A stretch of 64,000 nucleotides of DNA from Pseudomonas asiatica (lineage in GTDB: Bacteria > Pseudomonadota > Gammaproteobacteria > Pseudomonadales > Pseudomonadaceae), in NCBI RefSeq assembly GCF_040214835.1, contig NZ_CP157874.1, forward strand, positions 934,001-998,000, read 5' to 3'. The number at the start of each line of letters is the position of its first letter. The stretch's first letter is position 1. Shown in pieces: positions 38,941-48,481 of this stretch. The position numbers and the translations under genes were made by a program. A model generated the notes under the pieces. The model saw nothing but the letters and a program-made list of their open reading frames with translations. It searched no databases and was not told where the DNA came from.

Positions 38941-40050
38941 ATGCACGGCGAATCTCCGATCAAACGTCGCGAATCCCGCAAAATCTGGGTCGGCAATGTG
39001 CCGGTGGGTGGTGATGCCCCCATCGCGGTGCAGAGCATGACCAACACCGACACCAACGATGTGGCTGCCACCGTGGCGCAAATCCAGCGCCTGGTCGATG
39101 CCGGCGTGGACATCGTGCGCGTCTCGGTGCCGGACATGGACGCCGCCGAGGCGTTCGGCCGCATCAAGCAGCAGGTCAGCGTGCCGCTGGTCGCCGACAT
39201 TCACTTCGACTACAAGATCGCCCTGCGCGTGGCCGAACTGGGCGTTGACTGCCTGCGTATCAACCCGGGCAACATCGGCCGTGAAGACCGTGTGCGCGCG
39301 GTGGTCGATGCCGCCCGCGACCGGGGCATCCCGATCCGTATCGGCGTCAACGCCGGCTCGCTGGAAAAGGACCTGCAGAAGAAGTACGGCGAACCGACCC
39401 CGGCAGCGCTGGTCGAGTCGGCCCTGCGCCACGTCGAGCACCTCGACCGCCTGGACTTCCAGGACTTCAAGGTCAGCGTCAAAGCCTCCGATGTGTTCAT
39501 GGCCGTCGAAGCCTACCGCCTGCTGGCCAAGCAGATCGTGCAGCCGCTGCACCTGGGCATCACCGAAGCCGGTGGCCTGCGTTCGGGGACGGTGAAATCC
39601 GCTGTCGGCCTCGGTATGCTGCTGGCCGAAGGCATTGGCGATACCATCCGTATCTCGCTGGCGGCCGACCCGGTCGAAGAAGTGAAAGTCGGCTACGACA
39701 TCCTCAAGTCGCTGCACCTGCGCTCGCGAGGCATCAACTTCATCGCCTGCCCGAGCTGCTCGCGGCAGAACTTCGATGTGGTCAAGACCATGAACGAGCT
39801 GGAAGGGCGCCTGGAAGACCTGCTGGTGCCGCTGGACGTGGCGGTAATCGGTTGCGTGGTCAACGGCCCGGGCGAAGCCAAGGAGGCCCATGTGGGGCTG
39901 ACCGGCGGCACGCCGAACCTGATCTACATCGACGGCAAGCCGGCGCAGAAGCTGACCAACGACAACCTGGTCGATGAGCTGGAAAAACTCATCCGCCAGA
40001 AAGCGGCCGAAAAGGCCGAAGCCGACGCGGCGCTGATCGTCCGTGGCTGA
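38941..40050 (+). CDS. ispG: 4-hydroxy-3-methylbut-2-enyl-diphosphate synthase
   Basis: 369 residues from ATG 38941, two bases after rodZ. The penultimate enzyme of the MEP pathway. [4Fe-4S] ligands: the two cysteines in [11 protein letters not shown] and the one in [14 protein letters not shown], plus the following glutamate. [20 protein letters not shown] is the TIM-barrel start. Confidence 0.97.
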   Translation: MHGESPIKRRESRKIWVGNVPVGGDAPIAVQSMTNTDTNDVAATVAQIQRLVDAGVDIVRVSVPDMDAAEAFGRIKQQVSVPLVADIHFDYKIALRVAELGVDCLRINPGNIGREDRVRAVVDAARDRGIPIRIGVNAGSLEKDLQKKYGEPTPAALVESALRHVEHLDRLDFQDFKVSVKASDVFMAVEAYRLLAKQIVQPLHLGITEAGGLRSGTVKSAVGLGMLLAEGIGDTIRISLAADPVEEVKVGYDILKSLHLRSRGINFIACPSCSRQNFDVVKTMNELEGRLEDLLVPLDVAVIGCVVNGPGEAKEAHVGLTGGTPNLIYIDGKPAQKLTNDNLVDELEKLIRQKAAEKAEADAALIVRG

Positions 40051-40075
40051 CACACAGAATTCGTAAGGACTTTTC

Positions 40076-41365
40076 GTGAGCAAATCGCTGCAAGCCATCC
40101 GTGGCATGAACGACATCCTGCCAGAACAGTCGCCGCTGTGGCGCTACTTCGAAGGCACCGTGGCCGGCCTGCTGGACACCTACGGGTACAGCCAGATCCG
40201 CACGCCGATCGTCGAGTTCACCGAGCTGTTCAAGCGCTCCATCGGTGAAGTGACCGACATCGTCGAAAAAGAGATGTACACCTTCGAGGACCGCAACGGC
40301 GATTCGCTGACCCTGCGCCCCGAAGGCACTGCCGCCTGCGTGCGTGCCGTGCTCGAGCATGGCATCACCGGCAACGGCCAGGTGCAGAAACTGTGGTACA
40401 TCGGCCAGATGTTCCGCCACGAGCGCCCGCAGAAGGGCCGCTACCGCCAGTTCCACCAGATTGGCGTGGAAGTGTTCAACCTGGACGGCCCGGACATCGA
40501 CGCCGAGCTGATCATGCTGACCTGGCGCCTGTGGGGCCTGCTGGGCATCCAGGACGCAGTCAAGCTGGAGCTCAACAGCCTGGGCACCAGCGAAGCCCGT
40601 GCACGCTACCGTGATGCGCTGGTCGAGTTCCTCTCGGCGCGCCTGGAGCAACTGGACGAAGACAGCCAGCGCCGCCTGAAGAGCAACCCGCTGCGCATCC
40701 TCGACAGCAAGGACCAGAACACCCAGGCGGTGCTGGTCGGCGCGCCGAAGCTGGAAGACTACCTGGACGAAGAGTCGCGCGTGCACTTCGAGGGCCTCAA
40801 GGCCCGCCTGGACGCTGCCGGCATTCCGTTCGTGATCAACACCAAGCTGGTGCGTGGCCTGGACTACTACAGCAAGACCGTGTTCGAGTGGGTTACCGAC
40901 AAGCTCGGCGCCCAGGGCACCGTCTGCGCCGGCGGCCGTTACGACGGCCTGGTCGAACAGATGGGCGGCAAGCCGACCCCGGGCGTCGGTTTCGCCATGG
41001 GCATCGAGCGCCTGATCCTGCTGCTGGAAACCCTGGGCAAGGTGCCCGAGTCCATCAGCCGCCAGATCGACGTCTACCTGTGCGCCTTTGGCGAACAGGC
41101 GGAACTGGCCGGCCTGCGCCTGTCCGAAGGCCTGCGCGACCGCCTGCCGGGCCTGCGCCTGGCAGTCAACGCCGGCGGTGGCAGCTTCAAGAGCCAGTTC
41201 AAGAAAGCCGACAAGAGCGGCGCGCTGTTCGCCCTGATCCTCGGCGACGACGAACTGGCCAAGCAAGAGATCGGCTTCAAGCCCCTGCGTGGTCAGGGCG
41301 AACAACAGAACATTGCCTGGGATGCTCTGGCTGAGCACCTGGAAACCGCGATCGCGCAGGCGTAA
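40076..41365 (+). CDS. hisS: Histidyl-tRNA synthetase
   Basis: 429-residue class II aaRS. Motif 2 [16 protein letters not shown] and the histidine-A motif [15 protein letters not shown] are present, with the anticodon-binding domain in the last 90 residues. GTG 40076 has TAAGGA nine bases upstream. Follows ispG by 25 bases. Confidence 0.97.
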   Translation: MSKSLQAIRGMNDILPEQSPLWRYFEGTVAGLLDTYGYSQIRTPIVEFTELFKRSIGEVTDIVEKEMYTFEDRNGDSLTLRPEGTAACVRAVLEHGITGNGQVQKLWYIGQMFRHERPQKGRYRQFHQIGVEVFNLDGPDIDAELIMLTWRLWGLLGIQDAVKLELNSLGTSEARARYRDALVEFLSARLEQLDEDSQRRLKSNPLRILDSKDQNTQAVLVGAPKLEDYLDEESRVHFEGLKARLDAAGIPFVINTKLVRGLDYYSKTVFEWVTDKLGAQGTVCAGGRYDGLVEQMGGKPTPGVGFAMGIERLILLLETLGKVPESISRQIDVYLCAFGEQAELAGLRLSEGLRDRLPGLRLAVNAGGGSFKSQFKKADKSGALFALILGDDELAKQEIGFKPLRGQGEQQNIAWDALAEHLETAIAQA

Positions 41366-41404
41366 CGCGGTTCAACAAGCGAATAGGCGAAAAGGAGTAT
41401 TGGG

Positions 41405-42043
41405 GTGTCGAGTACCGATGATGAACTGGCAGGGGTCAAGGACTGGTGGAACCGCAACGGCAAGCCGCTGCTGACCGGTGCCCTGTTGGCTGGCGTGGTG
41501 GTGTTGGGCTGGAATACCTGGCACAAGTACCAGAACAATCAGTCGCAAGGTGCCTCGCAGCTGTACCAGGCCTTGCTGGAGACCAGCCTGACGCCGACTG
41601 GCCAGCCTGATGCGACCAAGGTCGCGGAACTGGCCGGCAAGCTCAAGAGCGAGTTCGGCGGTACCGCCTACGCCCAGTACGGCAGCCTGTTCGTGGCCAA
41701 GGTCGCGGTCGAGACCGGCAAGCTCGATGACGCTGCTGCCGAGTTGAAGAGCGTGCTGGACAAGCCGGCCGATGCCACCCTGGGCGAAATTTCGCGTCAG
41801 CGCCTGGCTCGTGTGCTGGCCGCCCAGAACAAGGCCGAGGACGCCCTCAAGCTGCTCGACGGCGACGCCGACAAAGCCTTCCTGGCCAGCCGCGAAGAGT
41901 TGAAAGGTGACCTGCTGGTGCAACTGGGTCGCGCCGACGACGCGCACAGCGCTTACGAGAAAGCCAAGGCTGCGTTGTCCGATGAGGCGGCGGTCGGTGG
42001 CCTGCAATTGAAGCTGGATGACTTGGCCAAAGGGGACGCGTAA
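41405..42043 (+). CDS. yfgM: YfgM-type periplasmic ancillary chaperone
   Basis: 212 residues from GTG 41405. An N-terminal membrane anchor (PLLTGALLAGVVVLGWNTW) and a periplasmic TPR-like domain, the architecture of YfgM (DUF2133). YfgM partners PpiD at the Sec translocon. It ends 0 bases before bamB, and the hisS-yfgM-bamB-der order is conserved widely. Confidence 0.9.
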   Translation: MSSTDDELAGVKDWWNRNGKPLLTGALLAGVVVLGWNTWHKYQNNQSQGASQLYQALLETSLTPTGQPDATKVAELAGKLKSEFGGTAYAQYGSLFVAKVAVETGKLDDAAAELKSVLDKPADATLGEISRQRLARVLAAQNKAEDALKLLDGDADKAFLASREELKGDLLVQLGRADDAHSAYEKAKAALSDEAAVGGLQLKLDDLAKGDA

Positions 42044-43186
42044 GTGATCGGTTGGAAACATGCAGCAGTGCTGACCCTGGCCGTACTGGCCGCAGGTTGC
42101 AGCAGCAACAGCAAGAAGGAACTGCCTCCGGCCGAGCTGACCAAGTTCACCGAGGAAGTGGTGCTGAAGAAGCAGTGGAGCCGTTCGATCGGTGACGGCC
42201 AGGGCGAGACCTACAACACCCTGGTACCTGCCATCGAGAACGACCGTATCTACGCCTCCGACGTCAACGGCGAAGTCTTCGCCCTCGACCGCATCACCGG
42301 CGACGTGGTGTGGAAGAAGGACCTCGAGCTGCCGGTATCCGGCGCTGTAGGCGTGGGCTACGGCCTGGTCATGATCGGTACCCTCAAGGGTGAAGTCATC
42401 GCCCTGGACTCCAGCACCGGTGAGGAGCGCTGGCGCTCCCGCGTGACCAGCGAAGTGCTGGCCCCGCCTGCCAATAACGGTGAGGTGGTGGTGGTGCAGA
42501 CCCAGGACGATCGCCTGATCGGCCTGGATGCCGCCACTGGTGACCGTCGCTGGATCTACGAAAACACCCCGGCCGTGCTGACCCTGCGTGGCACCGGCGC
42601 GCCGATCGCCACCAACCGCCTGGCCGTCGCCGGCCTGTCCACCGGCAAGGTGGTGGCGGTGGACATCAACAACGGCGTGCCGGTGTGGGAAAGCCGTGTG
42701 GCAATCCCGCAGGGCCGTTCCGAGTTGGACCGCGTGGTCGATATCGACGGCGGCCTGCTGCTGTCGGGTGGTACCCTGTACGTCAGCACCTACCAGGGCC
42801 GCGTCGCGGGCCTGGACCTGGAAAGCGGCCGTGTGCTGTGGCAGCGTGATGCCTCCAGCTACGTGGGTGTCGCCCAGGGCTACGGTAACGTCTATGTCAG
42901 CGAAGCTTCCGGTACTGTCGAAAGCGTCGACGAGCGCTCGTCCAGCGCTCTGTGGACCAACGACACCATGGCTCGCCGCCAGCTGACCGCGCCTGAAGTG
43001 TTCTCCAGCTACGTGGCGGTGGGCGACTTCGAGGGTTACCTGCACCTGCTGAGCCAGGTCGATGGCCGCTTCGTCGGCCGTGAGCGTATCGACAGTGATG
43101 GCCTGCGTGCCCGCCCACTTGTGGTCGGCGACACCATCTACGTCTTCGGCAACAGCGGCAAGCTCGAGGCACTGACCATCCGCTGA
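42044..43186 (+). CDS. bamB: Outer-membrane protein assembly factor BamB
   Basis: 380 residues from GTG 42044. Lipoprotein signal with lipobox LAAGC, then eight PQQ-like beta-propeller blades (for example YASDVNGEVFALDRITGDVVW and VIALDSSTGEERW). It is part of the BAM complex. An 8-bp hairpin with a T-rich tail follows before der. Confidence 0.95.
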   Translation: MIGWKHAAVLTLAVLAAGCSSNSKKELPPAELTKFTEEVVLKKQWSRSIGDGQGETYNTLVPAIENDRIYASDVNGEVFALDRITGDVVWKKDLELPVSGAVGVGYGLVMIGTLKGEVIALDSSTGEERWRSRVTSEVLAPPANNGEVVVVQTQDDRLIGLDAATGDRRWIYENTPAVLTLRGTGAPIATNRLAVAGLSTGKVVAVDINNGVPVWESRVAIPQGRSELDRVVDIDGGLLLSGGTLYVSTYQGRVAGLDLESGRVLWQRDASSYVGVAQGYGNVYVSEASGTVESVDERSSSALWTNDTMARRQLTAPEVFSSYVAVGDFEGYLHLLSQVDGRFVGRERIDSDGLRARPLVVGDTIYVFGNSGKLEALTIR

Positions 43187-43247
43187 AGCTATGCTTGAAG
43201 CCTTGGCGGGCTTCAAGCCGCGGCGTAGGACACGCCGCCCGAACTCC

Positions 43248-43278
43248 GGCCGCTGCCTTGCAGCGGCCTTTGCATTTT
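43248..43278 (+). terminator. Hairpin between bamB and der
   Basis: GGCCGCTG-CCTTG-CAGCGGCC followed by TTTGCATTTT. A partial terminator is likely. Confidence 0.6.
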
Positions 43279-43303
43279 CAAGAATTCAAGAGTGGAGAGC
43301 CGA

Positions 43304-44767
43304 ATGGTTCCCGTAATCGCCCTGGTGGGCCGCCCGAACGTCGGCAAATCCACCATGTTCAACCGCCTGACCAAGACCCGCGATGCCATCGTCGGTGACC
43401 TGTCGGGCCTGACCCGTGACCGCCAGTATGGTGATGCCAGCTGGCAGGGTCGCTCCTTCATCCTGATCGACACCGGCGGTATCACCGGTGACGAAGTGGG
43501 CATGGACGAGAAGATGGCCGAGCAGTCGCTCATGGCCATCGAAGAAGCCGACTATGTGCTGTTCCTGGTCGATGCCCGTGCCGGCATGACCGCTGCCGAC
43601 CAGATGATCGCCGAGCACCTGCGCAAGCGGAACAAGGAAGCGATCCTGGTTGCCAACAAGATCGACAACATCGATGCCGATGTGGCACGCGCCGAGTTCT
43701 CGCCGCTGGGCATGGGCAACGCCATCCCGGTGGCCGGCTCCCAGGGCCGCGGCATCAACGCGCTGATGGAGGCCGTGCTCGGCCACCTGCCACGCGACCA
43801 GGTCGAGGAAGCGCTGGACGCCGAAGTCGCCGAAGGCGAGGAAGCGGTGCGCATCCCGGGCCCGAGCGAGAAGGATGGCATCAAGATCGCCATCATCGGC
43901 CGCCCCAACGTCGGCAAGTCGACCCTGGTCAACCGCATGCTCGGCGAAGAGCGCGTGGTGGTGTACGACCAGCCGGGCACCACCCGCGACAGTATCTACA
44001 TCCCGTTCGAGCGCGATGACGAGAAGTACACCTTCATCGACACCGCCGGCGTGCGCAAGCGCGGCAAGATCCACGAGGAAGTCGAGAAGTTCTCGGTGGT
44101 GAAGACGCTGCAGGCGATCAAGGACGCCAACGTGGTGATCTTCGTCATGGACGCCCGCGAAGGCGTGGTGGACCACGACCTGAACCTGCTGGGCTTCGCC
44201 CTGGAAGCCGGCCGTGCCATCGTCATCGCCCTGAACAAGTGGGACGGCATGGAGCCGGGCGAGCGTGACTACGTGAAGACCGAGCTGGAGCGCCGGCTGT
44301 TCTTCGTCGATTTTGCCGACATCCACTTCATCTCCGCCCTGCACGGCACCGGCGTGGGCCACCTGTACAAGTCGGTGCAGGCCGCGTTCAAGTCGGCGGT
44401 AACCCGCTGGCCGACCAGCCGCCTGACGCAGATCCTCGAAGATGCCGTGAGCGAGCACCAGCCGCCGCTGGTCAACGGCCGCCGCATCAAGCTGCGCTAT
44501 GCCCACCTTGGTGGTGCCAACCCGCCGCTGATCGTGATCCACGGCAACCAGACCGACAAGATTCCGAAGTCGTACTCGCGTTACCTGGAGAACACCTACC
44601 GCCGCGTGCTGAAGCTGGTCGGTACGCCGATCCGCATCGAGTACAAGGGCGGTGAGAACCCGTACGAGGGCAAGAAGAACACCCTCACCGACCGCCAGGT
44701 CAACAAGAAGCGCCGCCTGATGTCGCACCACAAGAAGGCCGAGAAGAAGCGCCGCGACAAGCGCTGA
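43304..44767 (+). CDS. der: Ribosome biogenesis GTPase Der (EngA)
   Basis: 487 residues from ATG 43304 (TGGAG upstream). Two tandem GTPase domains, each with GRPNVGKST (near residues 10 and 193), plus NKID and NKWD specificity motifs and a C-terminal KH-like domain ending in a basic tail ([20 protein letters not shown]). It acts in 50S maturation. Confidence 0.97.
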   Translation: MVPVIALVGRPNVGKSTMFNRLTKTRDAIVGDLSGLTRDRQYGDASWQGRSFILIDTGGITGDEVGMDEKMAEQSLMAIEEADYVLFLVDARAGMTAADQMIAEHLRKRNKEAILVANKIDNIDADVARAEFSPLGMGNAIPVAGSQGRGINALMEAVLGHLPRDQVEEALDAEVAEGEEAVRIPGPSEKDGIKIAIIGRPNVGKSTLVNRMLGEERVVVYDQPGTTRDSIYIPFERDDEKYTFIDTAGVRKRGKIHEEVEKFSVVKTLQAIKDANVVIFVMDAREGVVDHDLNLLGFALEAGRAIVIALNKWDGMEPGERDYVKTELERRLFFVDFADIHFISALHGTGVGHLYKSVQAAFKSAVTRWPTSRLTQILEDAVSEHQPPLVNGRRIKLRYAHLGGANPPLIVIHGNQTDKIPKSYSRYLENTYRRVLKLVGTPIRIEYKGGENPYEGKKNTLTDRQVNKKRRLMSHHKKAEKKRRDKR

Positions 44768-44779
44768 TTCCGCGTCGTC

Positions 44780-44867
44780 TTCTTCGCGGGTGAACCCGAT
44801 CCTACAGGACCCACAGTTTTCGAAATCTGTGCAGGACCTGTGGGAGCGGGTTTACCCGCGAAGGGGC
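44780..44867. repeat. Inverted REP pair, GCGGGTTTACCCGC class
   Basis: TTCGCGGGTGAACCCGATCC and GGGAGCGGGTTTACCCGCGA, just after der. The left copy has a C-to-A change in its core. Confidence 0.88.
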
Positions 44868-44871
44868 CCTC

Positions 44872-44934
44872 GATCCAGCATAACTTCCACTATTGGTTCA
44901 ACCTTCCCCTGACTGCTCGATTCGCTACGTTCGA
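44872..44934. repeat. Left imperfect direct repeat flanking the RHS insertion
   Basis: Starts GATCCAGC and contains CTATTGG, TTCAACC, CTGACTGCTCGATTCGCTA. It matches 46320-46383 at roughly four of five bases with one or two small gaps. Probably generated when the insertion duplicated its target. Confidence 0.7.
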
Positions 44935-45078
44935 GTTCTAGTTCGATTGTCTCACCCTGCCCATAAGTAGGTGCTGCTACTCGGTCCTACCTAGTAATAA
45001 TGCTAGTTGTACGTTGCTGTAAGCTTTGAAAGACTTGTGCCTAATCGAGTTGTCTGTCAGCGGCGGGGATCTATATCT

Positions 45079-46035
45079 ATGGGGCTTCAGCGTAAAACTG
45101 TGAGTCTGTTTTATTGTGACGGTGATATACATGCGCGCCTTCGTGATCAAGACAGTCGAACCGTGTTTCGAGGGGGGGAGCAAGCATTAGCTGAATGGAC
45201 TGGCAGTGCTGTACAAAATGTCAGCTTATTGTCGGTCAATAAATCCGGCTCCGTGAATGGCGTGGGGCATCAGGGGAGGTGGGAGAGGTTTGATTATACT
45301 GCTTATGGCCATTGTTCTTCCCTTTCGGCGGGCCGTTCCCTGCTAGGGTTCAATGGTGAGTATTACGATAATTTAATTCAGGGATACATGCTGGGGAATG
45401 GCTACAGATTTTTTAATCGCATGAGATTTAATTCTCCAGACAGTTTTGCACCTTTTAAGGTATTGAACGCATATGGGTATTGCGACGGGGACCCTATAAA
45501 TTACACCGACTCGAGTGGTCATCTAGGGGAGTCTTTAAAACCCTTGCTCAAACCGGCAGGGTATAAGGAATCCAAGAAATTTATGAGGGAGATGGATGAC
45601 CTGGCGTCATCGTTGAAGGCGAAGATCGATAATCTGGATTATTCTCCGGGTATGGGCAAACGCAAAGCTTCTAAGCTAAAAAAGCACTTTACTCATTTTT
45701 TGCAATCCACGGAAGATTCAACGAATTCCCACATGTCGAGATTGGCGCAGCTCAAACTAAATAGCCCCCAAGGCTATTGGCGTGCAAGTGAGAAAGTCGA
45801 TTTTCCTTCGGTGCTGGGGCGTCTTGGTCAAGCGTTTAAGTTCTTCGGTACTGCAGCTAATTTCGTGTTCTATCAAATGCAGTTGCCGGGCCCGCCAAGG
45901 CCAAAGTTATCCCGTAGTCAGTCCTATAAAGGGGCGCTCACTGGTGGCGAAACATTCAACGGGGCCTTGCGCAGCACGCGCTCGCTGGATAGGTTAAATT
46001 TAACTGCTGAGGCTTTTACGATTCGTGCAGAGTAA
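45079..46035 (+). CDS. Orphan RHS-core protein with variable C-terminus
   Basis: 318 residues from ATG 45079, with GCGGGGA upstream. Residues 1-70 carry the RFRGGEQALAEW-like and LLSVNKSGSV motifs seen in short RHS proteins; residues 71-147 are the RHS-associated core (YTAYGHCSSLS, LLGFNGE, YMLGNGYRFFN, MRFNSPDSF, AYGYCDGDPIN). The final DPxGH motif reads DSSGH, so the conserved proline is missing, and two short gaps interrupt the core. The C-terminal 170 residues are lysine-rich and unlike any family I recognise. Codons are AT-rich compared with neighbours. Such solitary RHS genes are frequent in P. putida; whether the tail is toxic is unknown. Confidence 0.75.
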   Translation: MGLQRKTVSLFYCDGDIHARLRDQDSRTVFRGGEQALAEWTGSAVQNVSLLSVNKSGSVNGVGHQGRWERFDYTAYGHCSSLSAGRSLLGFNGEYYDNLIQGYMLGNGYRFFNRMRFNSPDSFAPFKVLNAYGYCDGDPINYTDSSGHLGESLKPLLKPAGYKESKKFMREMDDLASSLKAKIDNLDYSPGMGKRKASKLKKHFTHFLQSTEDSTNSHMSRLAQLKLNSPQGYWRASEKVDFPSVLGRLGQAFKFFGTAANFVFYQMQLPGPPRPKLSRSQSYKGALTGGETFNGALRSTRSLDRLNLTAEAFTIRAE

Positions 46036-46036
46036 A

Positions 46037-46225
46037 ATGTTTGTCAAAGTAATCGGAGTAAAATGTAGCGTTGCGGCAGACCCGCCTCTTAGTATCTTTA
46101 ATTCGATACGCCACAAAAAAGTAGTGAGCGACCATGGGACAGAAATTAAGCGAGCGCTGGTCGAGGCAGCGCTCGAATTTTGCGGGTTATCAATGAGCAT
46201 CCGAGCTTGCTTCTACGCTGTATGA
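46037..46225 (+). CDS. Possible small downstream ORF (weak)
   Basis: 62 codons from ATG 46037, two bases after the RHS stop. It has no recognised domain and no clear Shine-Dalgarno. Its place directly behind an RHS gene is where an immunity gene would be expected, but it is short and its composition does not show clear coding bias. It may be spurious. Confidence 0.2.
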   Translation: MFVKVIGVKCSVAADPPLSIFNSIRHKKVVSDHGTEIKRALVEAALEFCGLSMSIRACFYAV

Positions 46226-46319
46226 TCGTCGCGCACGCACTTTTCGCGCTAGGCTACGAAGCGGGGTTTCTTGATAAGCCCATATAGCGGGATCCAAGCC
46301 CGCACCGACAACAGCCTTT

Positions 46320-46383
46320 GATCCAGCGCAAATCCCCCTATTGTTTCAACCTTTTTCCTGACCGCTCGATCCGCTATGCTCGG
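46320..46383. repeat. Right imperfect direct repeat flanking the RHS insertion
   Basis: Partner of 44872-44934: GATCCAGC, CTATTG, TTCAACC, CCTGACCGCTCGATCCGCTA. This copy leads directly into the aminotransferase leader and is probably the original promoter-proximal sequence. Confidence 0.7.
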
Positions 46384-46424
46384 ACTCCACCCCGTGCCGG
46401 ATACACCCCAGGAAAGAGGGCTCC

Positions 46425-47573
46425 ATGATCCGCAGCAAACTGCCGAATGTCGGCACGACCATCTTCACCACCATGTCCCAGCTCGCCGTGCAGACCGGCG
46501 CGCTCAACCTGTCGCAAGGCTTCCCCGACTTCAATGGCCCGCAGGCGCTGCTCGATGCAGTCGGCCGGCATGTGGCCGCCGGGCATAACCAGTATTCGCC
46601 GATGACCGGCCTGCCGGCCCTGCGCCAGCAGGTGGCGGCCAAGGTGGCGCGGCTGTATGGCGTGCAGGTGGATGCCGACCAGGAAGTGACCATCACCCCT
46701 GGAGCCACCGAGGCGATCTTCTGCGCCATCCAGGCAGTAGTGCATGCCGGTGACGAGGTAATCGTCTTCGACCCTTGCTACGACAGCTACGAGCCGTCCG
46801 TGGAACTGGCTGGTGGGCGCTGCGTGCATGTACAGCTGAGCGATGGCGATTTCCGCATCGACTGGCAGAAGTTCAGCGATGCCCTCAGCCCGCGCACGCG
46901 CATGGTCATTCTCAATTCGCCGCACAACCCCAGCGGTGCGCTGATTACCCAAGAAGACCTGGACCAACTGGCCCGGCTTATCGCTGACCGCGATATCTAC
47001 CTGGTCAGCGACGAGGTCTACGAGCACCTGGTCTATGACGGTGTACGCCATGCCAGCGTGTTGGCCCACGAGCAACTGTACCAGCGCGCCTTCGTGGTCA
47101 GCTCGTTCGGCAAGACTTATCACGTCACCGGCTGGAAGACCGGCTATGTGATCGCCCCGCCGGCGCTGAGTGCCGAGCTGCGCAAGGTGCACCAGTACGT
47201 CAACTTCTGCGGGGTGACCCCGCTGCAGTGCGCCCTGGCCGATTTCATGGCTGAGCACCCCGAGCATATCGATGAACTGCCGGCCTTCTACCAGGCCAAG
47301 CGAGACTTGTTCTGCGGCTTGCTGGAGGGTTCGCGGTTCCGTTTCACCCGTACGGCGGGTACCTATTTCCAGCTGGTGGACTATTCGCAGATCCGCCCGG
47401 ACCTGAACGATGTCGACATGTCGCTGTGGCTGACCCGTGAGCACGGCGTGGCGACCATCCCGGTGTCGGTGTTCTACCAGCAACCCATCCCCGAGCAACG
47501 CATGGTCCGCCTGTGCTTTGCCAAACGAGAGGAGACGCTGCGTCAGGCAGCGGAAAAACTATGCGCGATCTGA
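46425..47573 (+). CDS. Methionine/glutamine-type aminotransferase (YbdL-like)
   Basis: 382-residue fold-type I aminotransferase. LNLSQGFPDFNGP, NQYSPMTGLPALRQ, PGATEAIFCAIQAV, NSPHNPSGA and the PLP lysine in SSFGKTYHVTGWKTGYVI identify the YbdL/KAT group, which uses methionine, phenylalanine or glutamine. It overlaps the next gene (an omega-amidase), the known pairing that removes the alpha-ketoglutaramate produced when glutamine is the amino donor. Confidence 0.88.
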   Translation: MIRSKLPNVGTTIFTTMSQLAVQTGALNLSQGFPDFNGPQALLDAVGRHVAAGHNQYSPMTGLPALRQQVAAKVARLYGVQVDADQEVTITPGATEAIFCAIQAVVHAGDEVIVFDPCYDSYEPSVELAGGRCVHVQLSDGDFRIDWQKFSDALSPRTRMVILNSPHNPSGALITQEDLDQLARLIADRDIYLVSDEVYEHLVYDGVRHASVLAHEQLYQRAFVVSSFGKTYHVTGWKTGYVIAPPALSAELRKVHQYVNFCGVTPLQCALADFMAEHPEHIDELPAFYQAKRDLFCGLLEGSRFRFTRTAGTYFQLVDYSQIRPDLNDVDMSLWLTREHGVATIPVSVFYQQPIPEQRMVRLCFAKREETLRQAAEKLCAI

Positions 47574-48352
47574 GCACACTGCCGAACCTGAAAGTCGCCC
47601 TGGTGCAGACCACCCTGGCCTGGCACGACCGCGAGGCCAACTATGCGCACTTCGAGGTGCTGCTGGAGCAGGTGGGCGAAGTGGACCTGGTGATCCTGCC
47701 GGAAATGTTCACCACTGGTTTTTCCATGCAATCGGAAAGCCTCTGCGAGCCGGAAAACGGCCCGACCTACAAATGGCTGAAGGCCCAGGCGAAGAAGTAC
47801 AACACGGTGATTACCGGCAGCGTGATCATCCAGGCCGCCGATGGCAGCCACCGCAACCGCCTGCTGTGGGCCCGGCCGGATGGCGAGATCCTGCACTACG
47901 ACAAGCGCCACCTGTTCCGCATGGCCGGTGAGCACAAGCATTACACCCCAGGTGAGCGCCAGGTGCAGTTCGAGCTCAAGGGCTGGCGGATTCGCCCGCT
48001 GATCTGCTACGACCTGCGCTTCCCGGTGTGGAGCCGTGATGCCCAGGACACCGACCTGTTGCTATACACCGCCAACTGGCCGGCTGCGCGCCGCCAGCAC
48101 TGGAACCGCCTGTTGCCAGCGCGGGGTATCGAGAACCTGTGCTATGTGGCGGCGGTGAACCGGGTGGGCACCGACGGCAAGGGCTTTGCCTATTCCGGCG
48201 ACAGCCAGGTGCTGGACTTCCAGGGCGAGAGCCTGCTCAGTGCCGGGGAGGCCGACGGGGTGTTCACCGTGGTGTTGAGCGCGGCGGAGCTGGCGGCCTA
48301 CCGGACCAAGTTCCCGGCCAACCTGGATGCTGACACCTTCGAGCTGCACTGA
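47561..48352 (+). CDS. Omega-amidase (nitrilase-superfamily YafV)
   Basis: 263 residues from ATG 47561, which overlaps the aminotransferase end by 13 bases. Nitrilase catalytic triad: Glu in LVILPEMFTTGF, Lys in HYDKRHLF, Cys in RPLICYDLRFPVW. This set matches YafV/NIT2 omega-amidases, which hydrolyse alpha-ketoglutaramate and alpha-ketosuccinamate. With the preceding aminotransferase it would make glutamine-dependent transamination irreversible, for example in methionine salvage. Confidence 0.88.
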   Translation: MRDLSTLPNLKVALVQTTLAWHDREANYAHFEVLLEQVGEVDLVILPEMFTTGFSMQSESLCEPENGPTYKWLKAQAKKYNTVITGSVIIQAADGSHRNRLLWARPDGEILHYDKRHLFRMAGEHKHYTPGERQVQFELKGWRIRPLICYDLRFPVWSRDAQDTDLLLYTANWPAARRQHWNRLLPARGIENLCYVAAVNRVGTDGKGFAYSGDSQVLDFQGESLLSAGEADGVFTVVLSAAELAAYRTKFPANLDADTFELH

Positions 48353-48357
48353 CAGTC

Positions 48358-48464
48358 TGTACCGGCCTCTTCGCGGGTAAACCCGCTCCCACAGGTACCG
48401 CACAGTATTCAAAATCTGTGAGGACCCTGTGGGAGCGGGTTTACCCGCGAAGAGGCCGGTGCTG
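48358..48464. repeat. Inverted REP pair, GCGGGTTTACCCGC class
   Basis: CGGCCTCTTCGCGGGTAAAC and its near-perfect inverse GGTTTACCCGCGAAGAGGCC, between two convergent genes. Confidence 0.92.
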
Positions 48465-48481
48465 GGTACATCAGTTTCCGA

